NCBI GenBank assembly: GCA_022605955.1
Contig: JAKCOZ010000021.1
Location: 9,344,501 to 9,408,500 of the forward strand
Reading direction: 5' to 3'
Source: Rallus limicola
Taxonomy: Eukaryota; Chordata; Aves; Gruiformes; Rallidae
DNA length: 64,000 nucleotides
Positions 23,126 to 36,983 of the stretch are shown piece after piece. The notes under the pieces are model-generated. The model searched no databases. It worked only from the letters and a program-made list of their open reading frames with translations, and was not told where the DNA came from. The translations under genes were made by a program, and so were the position numbers. Position 1 is the first letter of the stretch. Each line of letters starts with the position of its first letter.

Positions 23126-25399
23126 TAGACATCTGAAATGTGAGCTTGAAAGTACAAGTGCTAGCTTCTGCTGTGGAAGCCAGTCCCATATGCCTGTGAG
23201 GAGCTTTGCCACCTTGGTGAGTCCTCATCCCCCTCTACCTTTGGCCTGATTTGTGGCACTCTGCTCAAGGTTATGAGGCAGAGCTTTGCTCTCCACACAT
23301 TTTATGGGGCGTTGTGGGCTTCTGCTCAGAGCCTGGTCACACCAGTGGTCCCAGTATAGAAGGGATACACAGGAATAAGGATTTCATGGAGACAGGTTGG
23401 TTTATTTGGTGCATAGTGGATGAATGTGGAAAAACATAAGAGCACAGTGAGGACACTTCTGACTGCCAGATCAGCCTCTTGCAGATAGTCATTGTCCCAT
23501 CCAGCGTATGCTGTGGAAGGAGGGTAAGATGAGACCTCCCTGTTTCAAAGCTAGCCCCGGGCATTCTCAGCATCTGCTTACTTTGTATTAGTCACAACTA
23601 ATAATCAGGGACAGAGCTGTAGCTATTTGCTGTATATCAGCCATTCTGCTGGGAAAGACCTGTCAGCTTTTAGCTCTCTCTTGCTCAGATTGAGAAATTG
23701 ATAGGTCACCAGTGCCTTAGAGTACCACAAGGAAGGTATCGTATTTATTTTAGCTACAGCTTTGCATCAGTGCAATCACACTGTAAAGAATTTCATAAAG
23801 CATATTTTGTCTCTGGGTTTGGTGATGTGTTGTGGGGTTTTTTTTATATTGCTTGGAAAAGAACATATGGTAATCTGTATAGCTCTGTCCCAGAGGGTTA
23901 TCCAAGTGCTGTATACCAAGTGATCTTTCTATTTTTATTGTTAAATTCATGTTCGTTTGTTATCCTAAATATTCCCTTTTTCTGCTTAGGAGGTTAAAAA
24001 TACCTGGAGCTGCAAGTCTGGCCTATTTACTACAGAATTCATGAGTCACGCACTATGCTGAAGCCCTGAAATATCACAGAGGTATTATTCACAGGGAGCT
24101 CGGCAAAAGAATGGCAAAACCTGCCCTTCTTTGGATTCAAAAGTTAAATGCTTTAGGGTGACTGGTCATTGAGCTTTCTCTTTGAGAAAAGTTGCATAAG
24201 GAAATTGCCAGAAGCCTCTGATTAGTAAAACAACCTTTATCTTGCTCACAGTTGGAGAGCAAGTCCTTCCTAAGGAAATGGTATGCGAATGTTGTTAGTA
24301 TCAGAAAGTCCAGCTCGCTTTCCAATTTTGGCACTATATTTATAGGAAGAAGTGATTGTTTCTCCAGATCTCATTTCTTTTGCTGCTTTTCTCCAGCCTT
24401 GGGTGACATAAACCACTGACGGAACGTCTCAAATATCCTTAATGTCTCTAGTCCTTCAGATGAAATGGCAGTGTGGAAGGCAGCAATGGGATATGCAGAC
24501 TTTGACTTAACGACGTAGCTGTTGTTGATGGTTCAGCCCATGAATCTGCACTGGAGTATGATCAAATGCCGCTTGCCATTGCGGGACTAACATGAGTTCT
24601 CTGTAAACTGCCCTCTCAGCTGTGGGTTTGCAGATGAATCAATTTAGATTCACTTTATCCTGCGGCTCAGACTCTTGGTGTGATAGCTTAAGCTCCGTTT
24701 CATATCATATTATCCTTTATTTATCTTTGTAGCTAAAACAGCCTATCGAGATTTTTGAAAATCATTGGTTGTCATTGCGTGTCACTATAAAGCAGAGCAC
24801 GGAGAAACTTTGTGAAGTATTTTAACTGAACCTCAAATAGCCCAGGAATACTCCAATATATTCTGTGAAAAACAACCAATTAAGTGGTAACTCCTGAAAC
24901 AGAATGGTTCAGCCGCTCCCATAAACACCAACCAGACACAGATGCTGAGAGATGAAAAAAACCCCATTGACTATGACTCTATGTTTCAGAAGACTTTCTA
25001 GCCTTTGGTCACCTCCTAATGTTTTTGCCATCGGAGAAAATAAGTTAAAACTGAGAATATATGCTTTCAGGAGATAAAATCCAGTTTCTTTCCCTGAATA
25101 GATCATTGAGCTGCCTGAAAAACAGTTCTAAGTGCATGTGGTAAAACATAACCCTTCCTGGAGGAGAAGTGTGATGCAATAAAATTTTTTCCTAATAACC
25201 TGGATAAAACGTCACTTCGTTTCTTCCAGAAGTACAAACTTTGGCATTCTTTACAGCTCTGGTTCCTTAGGTTTAATTTAAGATTGAAGATTTCTACAGA
25301 TGGGATGCTCGCACTTCGATACGTAAAAGGGGTAGCTCTATTTTGTAGAGGATTTTCCATAGCTCTTTAAGTGACCTGGAATTCACAGATCCTGATGGA
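23126..25399. other. Unannotated non-coding stretch
   Basis: No gene or named repeat was recognised. A 99-codon plus frame at 23698-23997 crosses a T-rich run and looks fortuitous. Confidence 0.5.
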
Positions 25400-25586
25400 T
25401 GGGGGCACGGCAGACAGAGTTAGACGACTGGTTTCTATTCCTGCTTTTGCCACCTACTTGCTGACCTGGGGTGATTCATATATGTTCCCTGTGCCCTTTT
25501 ATCCTCATCTGTAAAATGAGGATATTGACATTTACATTGCTTTATAAAGTGCTTTTAGATCTATGGATGAAAAGTGCTAAGTAAAC
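25400..25586 (+). mobile_element. MIR/CORE-type SINE relic
   Basis: A CCTGCTTTTGCCACCTACTT segment is followed by CTTGCTGACCTGGGGTGATT, then CCTCATCTGTAAAATGAGGA, then TTATAAAGTGCTTTTAGATC and ATGGATGAAAAGTGCTAAGT. These are the conserved MIR core and the tail of the amniote MIR form, in the right order and orientation. Preservation is better than in the copy near 11.3 kb. The 5' boundary is approximate. Confidence 0.85.
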
Positions 25587-27507
25587 CAAAACTCTCAATT
25601 AAATTAATTGGAGAGAAGGAGCTAGGTCAGTGTTATAGCAAGGTTCATTTATACACCTCAATTTCTTTCGTCTCATGTCTCGAACCCTATTTATAGTTGG
25701 AATTGCTACTATATCCTCTTACCTGTAGAAGTAGTCTCTCTGGGACAGATCTGAAGCATACTTACAGCCTAGGAAGGAAGAAGCCTCTATTGTTTTCTAC
25801 AGAGATACAGGAGCTGGACGAAGGGCACCCAGTTCCCTGTGCCTGTGGTACAAAGCTCTTGGACAAGCCCCTTAAAAGTACTAAACATCCAAGGAAATAC
25901 CTCTGGCATTGTAGCTGATTGCACACAGAAAATAAATTATAAAGCTCATACATTGAAAAGCGGATGCTTGAGCTTTGCTTGTGGGGAAGGAAATCATGAG
26001 TGCTAGTCTCTTGGTGATCTTTCAAGGTCACGATTAGATTGGGACATGCAAATCCACCTCCTACCTCAGCTCAGCTGCAGAAAGAACTGTGTTGCACCTC
26101 CAGAAGTCCATATTTTATGTGTGTCCCAAATCTGTGTGGATTCTCTAGTAATTCTCAACTGAAGGCCACTATTTCTGCGTGGGTGTTCTTGTAGGGAAAT
26201 AATGTGGTGAAACCACTGACAAGGGGAATATTTTAATCACCTGAAGGTTATTGTCTTGTTCTAGGAGATTTTGGTTTTTAAATGAATCTTGAATGTCTTG
26301 CTACATAATAGTAAGAAAATAGATTATTCATAGAAGCTGGTTTTGTTTTGAAAATTTTGGGAACAGATGCAATCCCAGAGCTGTGATCCCTGAACAGCTC
26401 AGAGATCAGAAGTAACATGAAGCCTCTGAATTATCTCCCCTCTGTTCTCAAAGCTTGAACTTAATCTGCCAGGCTGCCTATAGCTGGAACTCAGTAGAAT
26501 GCAACCCCGAGTATCAGATATGTGCGTGGCTCACACTGCATGCAGAGGGGAGCTAGCACTCAGAGAACAAAGAAAGTAGGGCAGACACCCTTAAACCATG
26601 GTTGGGCAGGTGTTCTTGGAAGTTTCTCAATACAGTGAAAAATTAGGGTAAAAAAATTCACTCCATAGGGGGGGGGAGAAAAATGTTCTTTGCAGTTTGG
26701 CCGGTATTTTCCTTGTCATTTGCAATTTTCTGTGAGGGTGGGATAAGTGTAGAGAGGCAGACTTGTCAGAAAGGTTTGGCATTTTGGTGAAGAAATGCCA
26801 AAATGTAGGGTAATGCCCTGAAAAAGATTATTAGTGCTGAATTGACTATTTTTGACTCTTTTGAGACCTCTGTTAAGTTTTAAGACAAATAGGAAACAGC
26901 CTGGAATATAGCTATTTCACTTGTGTGTAAGTTTTGATTGACAGAAAGTAATTATATTTAATGTTCACACAATTTTAAATAATGTGTTTATGTATAATCT
27001 CAAGTGTTTTAGCAACACTGACTTCCAGCTATGCTGGCAGGGGTGGGAGCGAGATGTCAGAGGAACAACGATCAGATATAGGAGCACGAGCGTGATCCAG
27101 GGGTCAAAGACTGTAGACCCAGTGAGACATCAAGCTTTGTCTTTCTAAAGACATTTGGAGGAAGAAAGAAGAAGGTTTGTAACTTAGAATTATGAGGAAT
27201 TATTTTAATAAGTAATTGAAAACTGAATTGTCAGTCCCACAAGTCACTACACGGTTTCTTCTCAGTGCCCGCTGTAGGGTCTGTCTGCTGTACAAGTGGG
27301 TCAGCTGGACAATGGGAAAGCTAAATTAGGGAAGGCTGACCCAGGAGAGAACTCTTCTAGGTTAATAAGCTATGATGGACCAGTTAGGGGAAAAAGAAAA
27401 GGAAAAGGAAATCTGAGGGGGAAATGAGTGCGAAAAACACAACTCCTACATGGTTTGTCAGAGGCTCTGAACTTACAGCACTGTATTTATAACTCGCTCA
27501 CCTGGAT
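25587..27507. other. Unannotated non-coding stretch
   Basis: No gene or named repeat was recognised. An octamer ATGCAAAT lies at 26046-26053, and a G8-type run lies near 26670-26680. Confidence 0.5.
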
Positions 27508-27590
27508 TCTGAGTTACCGTCTGTCACTGACAGCACAAATCTAGCATAATTCCCCTCACTGCACAGGAGCCAATGTGAATTTGGGCTGAG
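27508..27590 (+). repeat. Possible ancient palindromic repeat remnant
   Basis: TCTGAGTTACCG, CACAAATCTAGCATAATTCC and GAATTTGGGCTGA occur in an order reminiscent of the same old repeat family suggested at 21.16 kb. The sequence is heavily diverged, so this could be chance resemblance. Confidence 0.28.
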
Positions 27591-29880
27591 GGAAGTTGGC
27601 ATCATATTATTTGTACGATTTCAGATATTCCAGAGTGGTGGGGATGCCTCCAGCAAGGCCCTCAGAAGATAATTCTCCAAGCACGGGAAGCTCTATTTAG
27701 TGGTGACAATCCTACTTAGAAGGTGAGACAAGCTGGATAAAAGCCAAACTAATTCATCCTCTGCCCAAATCTCTATAGAGCAGCGTTCAAGAACTTAACC
27801 TGCTGAATCAAGTTCCAGACAATCTCCTTCCAACTCAGGGAAAAAGTTTTTTCCCTTTTATGTGAAGCTGCTTTGTCCTTCTTGAACTCTCCTCTGTGCC
27901 TGCACCACCGCTGCAGCATCACCTGCTCCAAGGGGGCTCGTGGCAGGTATCTCTTGCCTTTGGAAACCTGCAAACCTCACCATAGACATCAGCATCTCAG
28001 CCGATGTCCAGTGATGCAAACCCTTCTAAGCAAATTTGACACAAGTTAGTTTAAACGAGGAAGTGCCATGGGCTTGCTTTCAGACCTGTGTGCTAGCCTA
28101 AAGTAGTGCTGGAGCCAGGTGGTGATTTCACATTAAACCAGTGGAAGGACAGCAAAGTTGATTTCCCCAATGAGGAAAGAATATGGCATTTAATTTCTTT
28201 TCCCTTGTCTAGGGGGCTAAGGACAGACGCTGTGTTGGGCTTGGGGTTGTTTGTTTTTTTCTTTAAAAACTTTGTCATCTTCATGTACTGCCAAACACCG
28301 CTGTAATTAAGAATTTTTTCATCAAGGAAAAGTTTTGCAAGAAGCCTTTATTTGGCTACGTAAAATTTTCCCAGCATGTCCTTCCAAAGTGGGTTGCTGT
28401 GCCACTACCCTATCAAACACCACTTTTTTCTGTGCTCGTATCTAACGTCACGTATGTATTTCAAAAATCAGGATTGCTTCTTTTTTTAGATATATGAATA
28501 ATAAAAATGCTAAGGAGCTAGGGGACAATGCTGGATTAATAAATAGCTTTTCAAATCTTAAGTTGAAGAGTCAGAGCTTTCTACTTTCCTTAAAAATATA
28601 CATTTGAGACCCCAATATGTTGTTTCTCTAAAAGGTCCTAGTTTTAATCCATTTTTAACCTCATTTCAGGTATTTTTCAGACTTTCCAGAATTGCTATCT
28701 TTGTGGAATCACAGCAGTTCAGGTCTTGTGCCATAGCCAGCTTTTAAAGATATTGAACTTTTTTTGACAACCAGTCTGGCATTCAGAAGTCAACTGCTTT
28801 TGCTCCAAGCCAGGCTGAGTGCCTACGACTGAATTATTGATGAATGCTGGAACTTTTTTTTGAGGCACCTTGTTCTGTCCTACCCAGCAACACAGCCCCA
28901 GCTTGACCAACTGAAGGGAAAAAACATTGTACAGGTAATCACTGGAGATACTGGTCTAAAGTCAGAAAAAGAGATGTACTGGCAGAGAATAAGCCACCAC
29001 CTGCACTGCCCTGCAACCCTTCTCTGCCTTATGCACAAATTTCATGCATCTTTTTCAGCAGCAGTGATTCTTGTAGATGTTCCACTCTTCTTTTCATAGT
29101 CTTCTTGGTGCTGAGCTTGTACTTTGCAGTATGTCAGGTCAGAAACTTCCTCCGCTCCTTGTGCTGTACATTTTGCTCTGGAGCTGTTGGTGCTACCATC
29201 CCTGAACGTTTATTGTATCCGTCTTAACTGGCAGACATAATCAATCTCAAAACTTCAAATGTTTAATTTTGTCTAGAAGGATTCTCATGCAGCTCTGTCA
29301 GGGTAACATATGCTGAGATTTTCTTTAAAAAGAACCATGCTACTCAGATTCCTGTTACTTTTCAACAGTAAAACACAAATACCAGAATTTCCTTAAAAAC
29401 TGAGCCGTTACATGGAGTTCTGCTTGGAAAATGAATATTAATTACCTCTCGACTCTCAGAAGGGGCATGAATCTTTTAAATACCCTCTACAGAAATTCAT
29501 GTACCTTCCAGTGCTCTCGGTAGGCTTCTCACTTGATCTGGTTTTCAGAATCACCAGAATAGTTTTGCCATTCAGTGTGGTGTGCTGAGCTTTAGCTGGG
29601 TGTCAGAGACCCACAGCCTGTTTGTTGGTGTAGACACAACCATTTCTGGCCAAAAAGTACCAGCAATACTGTAGTAACTAATATAGCAGAGTATTGCACA
29701 GCTTTGAGGGCTGTAGTAAGTTATGGGAGACGTGGGGGCTGAGCAGGGAAGACGGGGAAGTGCACAAAACGTTCCTCACCAGAGTTAGACTCCTAAGGGC
29801 CTTCAACCTATTTAAAAAGGATCATCATTCATCAGCACCATCATCATTATCTGCTCAATCGGGAGAAGGAGGGGAGGGAT
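27591..29880. other. Unannotated non-coding stretch
   Basis: No gene or named repeat was recognised. Frames of up to 79 codons lie on both strands without family signatures. Confidence 0.5.
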
Positions 29881-30500
29881 AATCAGCAAGAGATGATCAG
29901 CGTCTTATCACTGAGCTCCTTCATTTCAGTGCTTAAACTGCAGGATTTTTTCTGGAGAGATAATTCATATTTTATCATTAAAACTGCTGATCATAACCTC
30001 GTTAATATATGGATATTGCTAACACACACAAAAAAGCTAACATGATAAAATGTAACGCTTCTATTAAATTACTTAAACTAGTTTACCTCGCCTCGACATT
30101 GTTCCCCTCCCCGCCGCTCCTCTGCCATCACAGGCACTGCTTGTACATGGCACACAAAATCTATAAACTCTTTCCAGGAATACAAAAGCATTCGCTATGA
30201 TGTTGATAAGAAACAGGACAGTCACTCTCCCCTGACATATTTGTTCTTTAAAAACAAATCAATGGTGCAGGGATTTGGCACCTGAATGCAGAACAACGGC
30301 TTGATGAGGCAAAGATTGTCTTCATTAAGGACATTAATATTCATAGAGAGTAGAAAATCTGACACAAGAGAGGACTCACTAACCTTTTCTCATATTAGAT
30401 TTTTACTTCTTAACACAATTACAGTCCGGCAATGACTTAATTAATGCTGCTTTTTGTCAGACTGCTTTAAAGAGCTGTCAATTTGGTCCTGCAGAGGCTG
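29881..30500. promoter_or_regulatory. Candidate conserved non-coding element
   Basis: An AT-rich unique block with many TAAT/ATTA words and the perfect palindrome TTAATTAA (30437-30444) within GACTTAATTAATGCTGC. TCATTAAGGACATTAATATTC words lie near 30323-30343. A SMAD/MEIS-like TGTCAG word and an AGCTGTCAATTTGG segment follow. Motif content suggests an enhancer. Conservation is untested. Confidence 0.3.
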
Positions 30501-33500
30501 TCAGGGAAAGAGAAAGACAGTCATCTAGGCTAAAAAGACACAGGAAGAAATTCAAACACTTAATAACATTCAAAGTGCTATGCAAAGTCACATATCAACC
30601 TGTATTAAGGAGAGTTTTTTGTCTTTCCTCTCTTCCTACTTATGCTAATATTTTTCAGGTAAAATAGGGGCTGCCGCCACCTCTAATTCTGAAGTACATG
30701 GCAGCAAATGAAGAAGAGGTCATCAAATCTAATGTATTTTAGTTTCAGAATATTAGTGATATCTCCAACCCTCTGTGGAGAACAGAGGGACTAAGAACCA
30801 CTCCAGGAAGCCTTATTAAATGTCTGCCAAGAAAGGTCAGCCTGGTCTAAAAAGGTTTGCACAGTTGCATGTCCCATTTCTCCTTCAACCTCGAGAAGCT
30901 AGGGAAGTATTTCATGCTTCCCATTTAAATAAAGCACCATGGAAACCTTCCTGCAAATCTGGAGGATTCTCAAAACACTAGTGAATTTTTTTTAAGGTTG
31001 TTGTGAAGTTGGCTCAAGCCACCATCACAGATCTCGTGATGGTTACAGTGCCTCAGCAGGTGAGTGGTGACTTAGTGGGTTATGGTAGCCACCTGCTCAC
31101 AGCCACTTTGCCTTATTTCACATGGGAAATATTCAATACCTTTTTATTTCTGACCTATGTAGAAAATCAGCATGTGGTACTGGGACCAGCACTGCGTCCA
31201 GACAGCTATTGGTGAGCTCTGCTGAGCCCAGCAGCAGCTCATGATCTGCTTCCTGCAATTGTTTAAAATACTTTTTAAAAAATGGCATTCATTTGCTTAT
31301 GTTTCACACCTGGGTTGCATTGTGATGCCCAAGGAGTATGCTAAATCCAGATTTACATCACATGTGCTGCTTAATTCTATGGTTTTGTTGACTACTTTGA
31401 CTTTATTTTAATAAGTGCTCTAAGTATATTATGTCAATAGAATGAGAACATTCTGTACACCAGGACAAACAAAAAAAAAAAGGGGGGAGGGGAAGCAAAG
31501 CACAAAGAGCTTTGTATGAGTTAGATTCTAGAAGGACTGTTATATAATTCTAGTAGAAACCCTGATTTAATTAGCACGGTTTAATATCTGTCTGAAGAAT
31601 TCTGGTACTGAGGTATTAAAAGACAATGCAGAAAGTTTGGAGGTGGTTTTGATGTTGGGTTTTAGATGCTAGATACTACTCTCATGGTGTGTAATGCTTT
31701 TTAAAATGCCCTAGATGAGTGCTGCTATTTAAACCTCCTTAGTGATAGGTACAGTCTCTGATTGTTTCCAGAATTCCCTTCAGAGGTGAAAATGAAGCTA
31801 GTCAAGCAAATTGCTGCTAAAACATTTATTGCTTATTATCTTATTTCAAAGACATGTTCCATATTTCTTGATACATATGTTGTAAATGGCAATATAATTC
31901 CAATGGGAACCAAAACATCTGTCCAGACCTGTGTATTTAAGGGACTCGGGTTCTGGGCCTTGGATGGGACTTACTGTGCCACAAGCCTCTAAAAATACAG
32001 CTGTTCCCTTCTTCAGGCTGTGGTCTGTCACTGGTGGTCACACAGGAGCAGAGAGATGACATTTTTTTTAAATACTTTTTTTTTTATTTTTAATTTCATT
32101 AGTGCAAAACTTTTCAGCTTTTGATTTAATAATGTAACATGGGAAGGGAGAGGCAAGCTTTTGTGCAGGCATAAATATAATTAAACTTTTAAACTATTTA
32201 CCTTATAAGCTACTTATGACAAGGCACAGACTTTCCTCTGAAATCCTAGTGTAAAAATGCCTGGTATTATCTTGGAGGACACAGGCAGTTGCCCTAAAAT
32301 TAAGCTATACTGAATATCTTTGTGTGTGTATGGAGGGGACAAGGTTTTATGTAAATGGAGCCACACCTACAAGAAATCTCTCTGTGTTCCAAAAAATAAA
32401 TCAAGAAAACATTGAGATAACCTGAGAATTAGATATCATGGGTACACGTTTCCCCTCTGAACATTTCCCTCTGGGGGAATGTTATTTGCTTTGCTGAACG
32501 GAGTCCTAGAATATTTGGACTGAACTGAGTCAGACGGTCTTAATAAGACTGAAGAATTATCTTGTTGACAAGAGCAGAATTATATATTTGAATCCATTAG
32601 CTAAAAGGGTCCACAAACATTTGAATAATGGCCTTCACTTTTTTCCATTCCTCTATCAAAGAATCCTAAAAAACACCAAAATTCTTAAAACCCTATAGTT
32701 ACAGCATAGACTAAATTACATTATCTTACATTAAAGATAAGTAAGCTTTTTTATTTCCTGTTGGAAACAGGACTTTTGGTCTGTGCTGCCACACTCACAG
32801 AGTTGTATTCTTCTGGCAGCTGGAAATGTTTTTTAATAAACATGAATGTTTTCTAGTTAGGTCCAACAGGAAAACCATCACCTTAATTTGGTGTCAAAGG
32901 AAGAGTTGAAGTCAGCAGGCCTTTCAGTGAACGCTCCCGATGGGGTGGCAGTGTGTGGCCAAAGTACCACAGGTCCCACATGAAGAGCCAGGGACTCTCC
33001 TGATATAATTGTGTCATTTCACTGTGGCACCTGAATTCACGTTTGGACTTGGAATTCTTTACCTATTTTCATCATGCATTTATTTTCCATGGCTGGCTGT
33101 TCCAAAAATGTCCTGTGTATGATGAACTTGGTGAGGACATTTTCACTGTGGTTACTCTTATGTTGTAGCCGAGACCCGGCACAGATCACCATGAGGAAGG
33201 GTGGTTTCAGACACAAATTTCAAGGGAGACTTAATGAGTAGATATCTGTGAAGTAGGGGATTTATTGCTTCATGGCCAGGTTATAACCTTCTCCTGTAGA
33301 TGCAATATTGGCTATTCCAAATATAAAATTAAAAAAAAAACCAAAAAAACCAAACCAAGCTTGAGAATTTTAGGTTAGTTTGGGAAATTTCCGTCCCTGC
33401 AGTTTCAGGTAGCATAGGAGGAGATTGCTGCTGCAGCAAAACAGAGCTGGGAGCGGGGGAGAGGAAATCTTGTTGATTTTTTGATTCTCTTTCCTACTCA

Positions 33501-35519
33501 TTCTTCTCCCCATCTTGCAGATCTTTTGTGGGTGAGCCAAATGTAATCAGGTTTGGCTCACTTGGAGGAATTAGGATGACTGAAAAGTATGCCAGATTTC
33601 AAAACAATTTCTAACAGTTTCTGTGATACTGTGTAAGCAACTGAAAATTGACATGTTGTGTTGTGCCCAAGTCAGCCAACTGCTGTCACTGAATAATTAG
33701 ATTCTCTAGAAGAAGGGAAAGGGTTTCTTTTCTGAACAAAATTATTAGAAAATAATGTAGTAGCTATTTTATTTAGGGTCAGGCTCAAATCCTTCTGCTC
33801 TTACAAGCAAATTTTTAAAAATAGTCTGAATCTGAGCCCCAAAAGTTATCTTTTGTGTATTTTTGTATATAAAGGATAAATAAGTTGTTTGGGCATCTTT
33901 ATGCCAATATGTGTGTCACTTGCTCATGGAGAAGTCATTGTTGCAGATGGTTAATATTGTTTTTCTAATATAAATTAATTATTCTCTTTAATTATTTTTA
34001 TTTCACATGGCACATAAATTCTCCAAATTGAGTTCTAATATCAGACATAGGTCATGATCTAATTATAGCTTGGCCTGTCATAGAATTACAGCATTTTTGA
34101 GGATAGATATAGTGCCCGACTCCCCAGGAACTTCTGCCTCTGAAGTCTGACTCTGTACTGGGGGAAGGACCGTTCCACACCGCTAGCCTTTACAGCCCTT
34201 CCCACATTCCTTCCAGACATACGATTGATCGCACAGTTGGTGGTGGAATAACGTGGTGGTGCCAAGGTTGGCAGAGAGGTGAGGGATCCTGGTCAGCACA
34301 ACTGTGTGGGATGGGAACCCTGGGAAGTGCTGGTCATGTCTGGAGGGGGATATCTGAGGGCTGCACAAGCAGATCCACATGGAGAGTTGCCATGTGCATC
34401 AGCTGAGGACTTCAGTGGGGACTAGGGAGACTCAGCTAAATTATGTTCTCACAACAATAGGAATGAAATGGGAATAAGTGAAAAGGGATTTATTTTTCTT
34501 TCCTTTGTATTTTCTAACTGGTCTTGTCCCTCATTTTGCTAATTCTACTAAAAAGCAACACAATTTAAGAGCTGCTATCTTTATCATATTCCAAGCTTTA
34601 TCTTGATAGCACCTTCTCATCAATCCTTTCTAATGGAATGCACTCCTTCCAAGTCATATTTTGAGTCATCTTTGTGTAAGGATTACTCTGAATTGTTAAA
34701 ACTGTGGAAGTGCTGGTTGCACCAATGTTCTTAACAGCAAAAATCCCAGTGCAAGAAATTCTATGGCAGCAATTAATGAAAAGTATTCTTATGCTGAAAG
34801 TGTATTTTCTACAGCCCCAACTCTTGATAGGGACTCTTTAGGCTGTAAATATTTCAGATGCGAGGGATAAACACTATGTATTTGTGAAATTCCTACTCGT
34901 TTTACTCCCATTAAATTCAGCTGCAATATTCAGTTAATGGTGCTGGAGGGGATGGAGGTAGGACTCTTCTTTCTCCGTTGAAAATCCCACCCCTTTATTT
35001 CTTTAGATCCAGCTGTAGAATTCCTCATACTTTTCTGGCACTGTTACAAATGAGAGATAAATAATAAACAGTTTCTCCCAGGGCATCCAAAGCTACATAT
35101 ATAAATCTATATTAAATCCAAGGTTAATGATTGCTTTTCTGTTTTACTGGCTGCAGGGAGCACTTTCCAAAGGAAATCCTGTTGAAGTGGTAAAGTAGCA
35201 TTCTGCAGAGGTCCTTAAGCAAAATGAGACGTTAAGTTTTGAGCATCCAACGTGTGACCAATGCATTGTGAAAGGGAGTAAACTGTATCTTTTTCTATTT
35301 GTTGATTGGAGGGGGGAAAAAAAAAAATCTTTCTTTTATGTCCCCCAAATTATTTTATCTCTACGGTGCCCCTAATTTGACTTGGGTCTTGCAGAGAAAA
35401 GTACTGTACTTCTCATTAGTACTTTGCAGTTATCCCTTCCCTGGCTGAGGTGGAAGAAGCTTTAAATCATGTGGGAGAACAGGGAAGGGAAAAGAGAGAA
35501 AACAAGCTTTTTGAACCCT
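30501..35519. other. Unannotated non-coding stretch
   Basis: Five kilobases without a recognised gene or interspersed repeat. It holds A-rich simple tracts near 31471-31481 (followed by G6AGGGG) and 33330-33357, and a T-rich tract near 32060-32090. All frames are under 80 codons. Confidence 0.5.
33331..33357 (+). repeat. A-rich low-complexity tract
   Basis: A10 followed by CC, A7, CC, AAA, CC: an A-rich low-complexity run. No attached retroelement was recognised. Confidence 0.8.
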
Positions 35520-36300
35520 GTAATGTAAATTTGCAGACAATTATTCATTATTAACTGCCTGAAGCATCACACCTCTCTCACCTTTGCTGGAATGTCTGAA
35601 CATTAGGGTAAACAACACACTGCTGTCTTATCATAATGCGGTCTGCTTCACTGCAGCAAGAACTTGTCAGAAACAGATTGCGATGTTGACTTCTCAATAA
35701 GGGAAAAAAAGGGCCTAAATTAGACTTCTATAAAAAGAATATTGCATATTTATTTCCACAATAACACCAAGGAAAAACGTTAGTCAAGAAGCAAGCAATT
35801 GGGTGAATAAATAAGCTTGTCTTTGTTCTCATCAATTAAGTTATTACATCAGTTGGAAAACCAGTGAATTATAATACAGATGTTTAATGAAACACTGCTG
35901 TGCCTATAAGTCAAACTCCTATTTTGTGGTGTGATTTTGGCTGCATAGTTTTGTGTGTGTTAAACCGTATTTATTAGCTGATACCCATTATTATTTTGAG
36001 CAAGGTATAATTCAGTTGTCAGGCTCCAGCTCTGGGAAGGAGATTTAATCAGTGAGAGCCCGCTTTGCTGCTGAGCATAAAACAATGCGGGTTTCATGAA
36101 GCAATCACACCAGTGTGAAAAAATGGGATTAATTAGTATTGTACAAGAACAGGCAGCATGCTCATTAAAACCTTGTGAGCTGCCTCTTGATAAACTGCCA
36201 CTTGATAGGGCCGCATTAATGTGACAAGGCAAAGACTTTATTTCCAAATCCTTTCTGATTATATCTCACTTTTAAGTTACCTGAATTGACTCTCTAAGGC
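35520..36300. promoter_or_regulatory. Candidate conserved non-coding element cluster
   Basis: An AT-rich unique block. Notable words are GATTAATTAG (36127-36136), GCATTAATGTGACAAGGC near 36212-36229, and a direct repeat CTTGATA at 36186-36192 and 36201-36207. TTATTCATTATTAACTGCC lies near 35541-35559. It has no repeats and no exon signals. The homeodomain-site density resembles that of developmental enhancers; this is inference without an alignment. Confidence 0.35.
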
Positions 36301-36939
36301 TTTTGGAATACAAAGATCAAAATTGCAGCAAGAGATCCCCCAGACACCTGGACAAAGGAGCCATGCTCAGATAGTAAGGCTTCAAAAGACAACTTTTTTT
36401 TGAACTCCCATTCAAACATAAATCAATAGCTGTACAATGAGGCAGCTCCAAAGGTGGTAAATTTGCATTTACACTCAGCAGGTTGGGCTGGAACTTATTT
36501 GACGATTAGCAACTATCTAATGAATCCCATATAATTCTGCATCTATCTGCTTGCCGGGTGCTTCCTATGTTTGTCAGTATATAAAGTCTTATGAATATTC
36601 TTACAGCTTCAGGCATGCTCTGAGGAGAGGGGAGGGAAAGGTAGGCGCTCCCAGCCGCACAGCTCTTTTCTGTAGTTTGGGTTGGCCACTGAAGAGCTGA
36701 TGGTCGTATTTCTTCTTTATCCTTTCTCTTAGAAATATTCACAAACTAAAAATGTAGATTCCCACTAGTGGATTTGTTTCTACATGACAAAACATAATAG
36801 GAGACATGCCTGAATAACAACGGTAAATGTTGGATAGGATGTATTTTTGATCTCATGTTATTTTCCTTTAGGCACAGTGTTTTATTCCTTCCTGAATTTG
36901 TAGTGGTGCTGATGATTTACGTGCACACAACCTTGGTGC

Positions 36940-36983
36940 TTTTTTTTTTTCCTTTCTTTCTTTCCCCTCTTCCTTTCCTTTTT
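36940..36983 (+). repeat. T/C-rich low-complexity tract
   Basis: A run of eleven T followed by CCTTTC and CTTT repeats and C-rich pyrimidine sequence, nearly free of purines. Confidence 0.85.
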
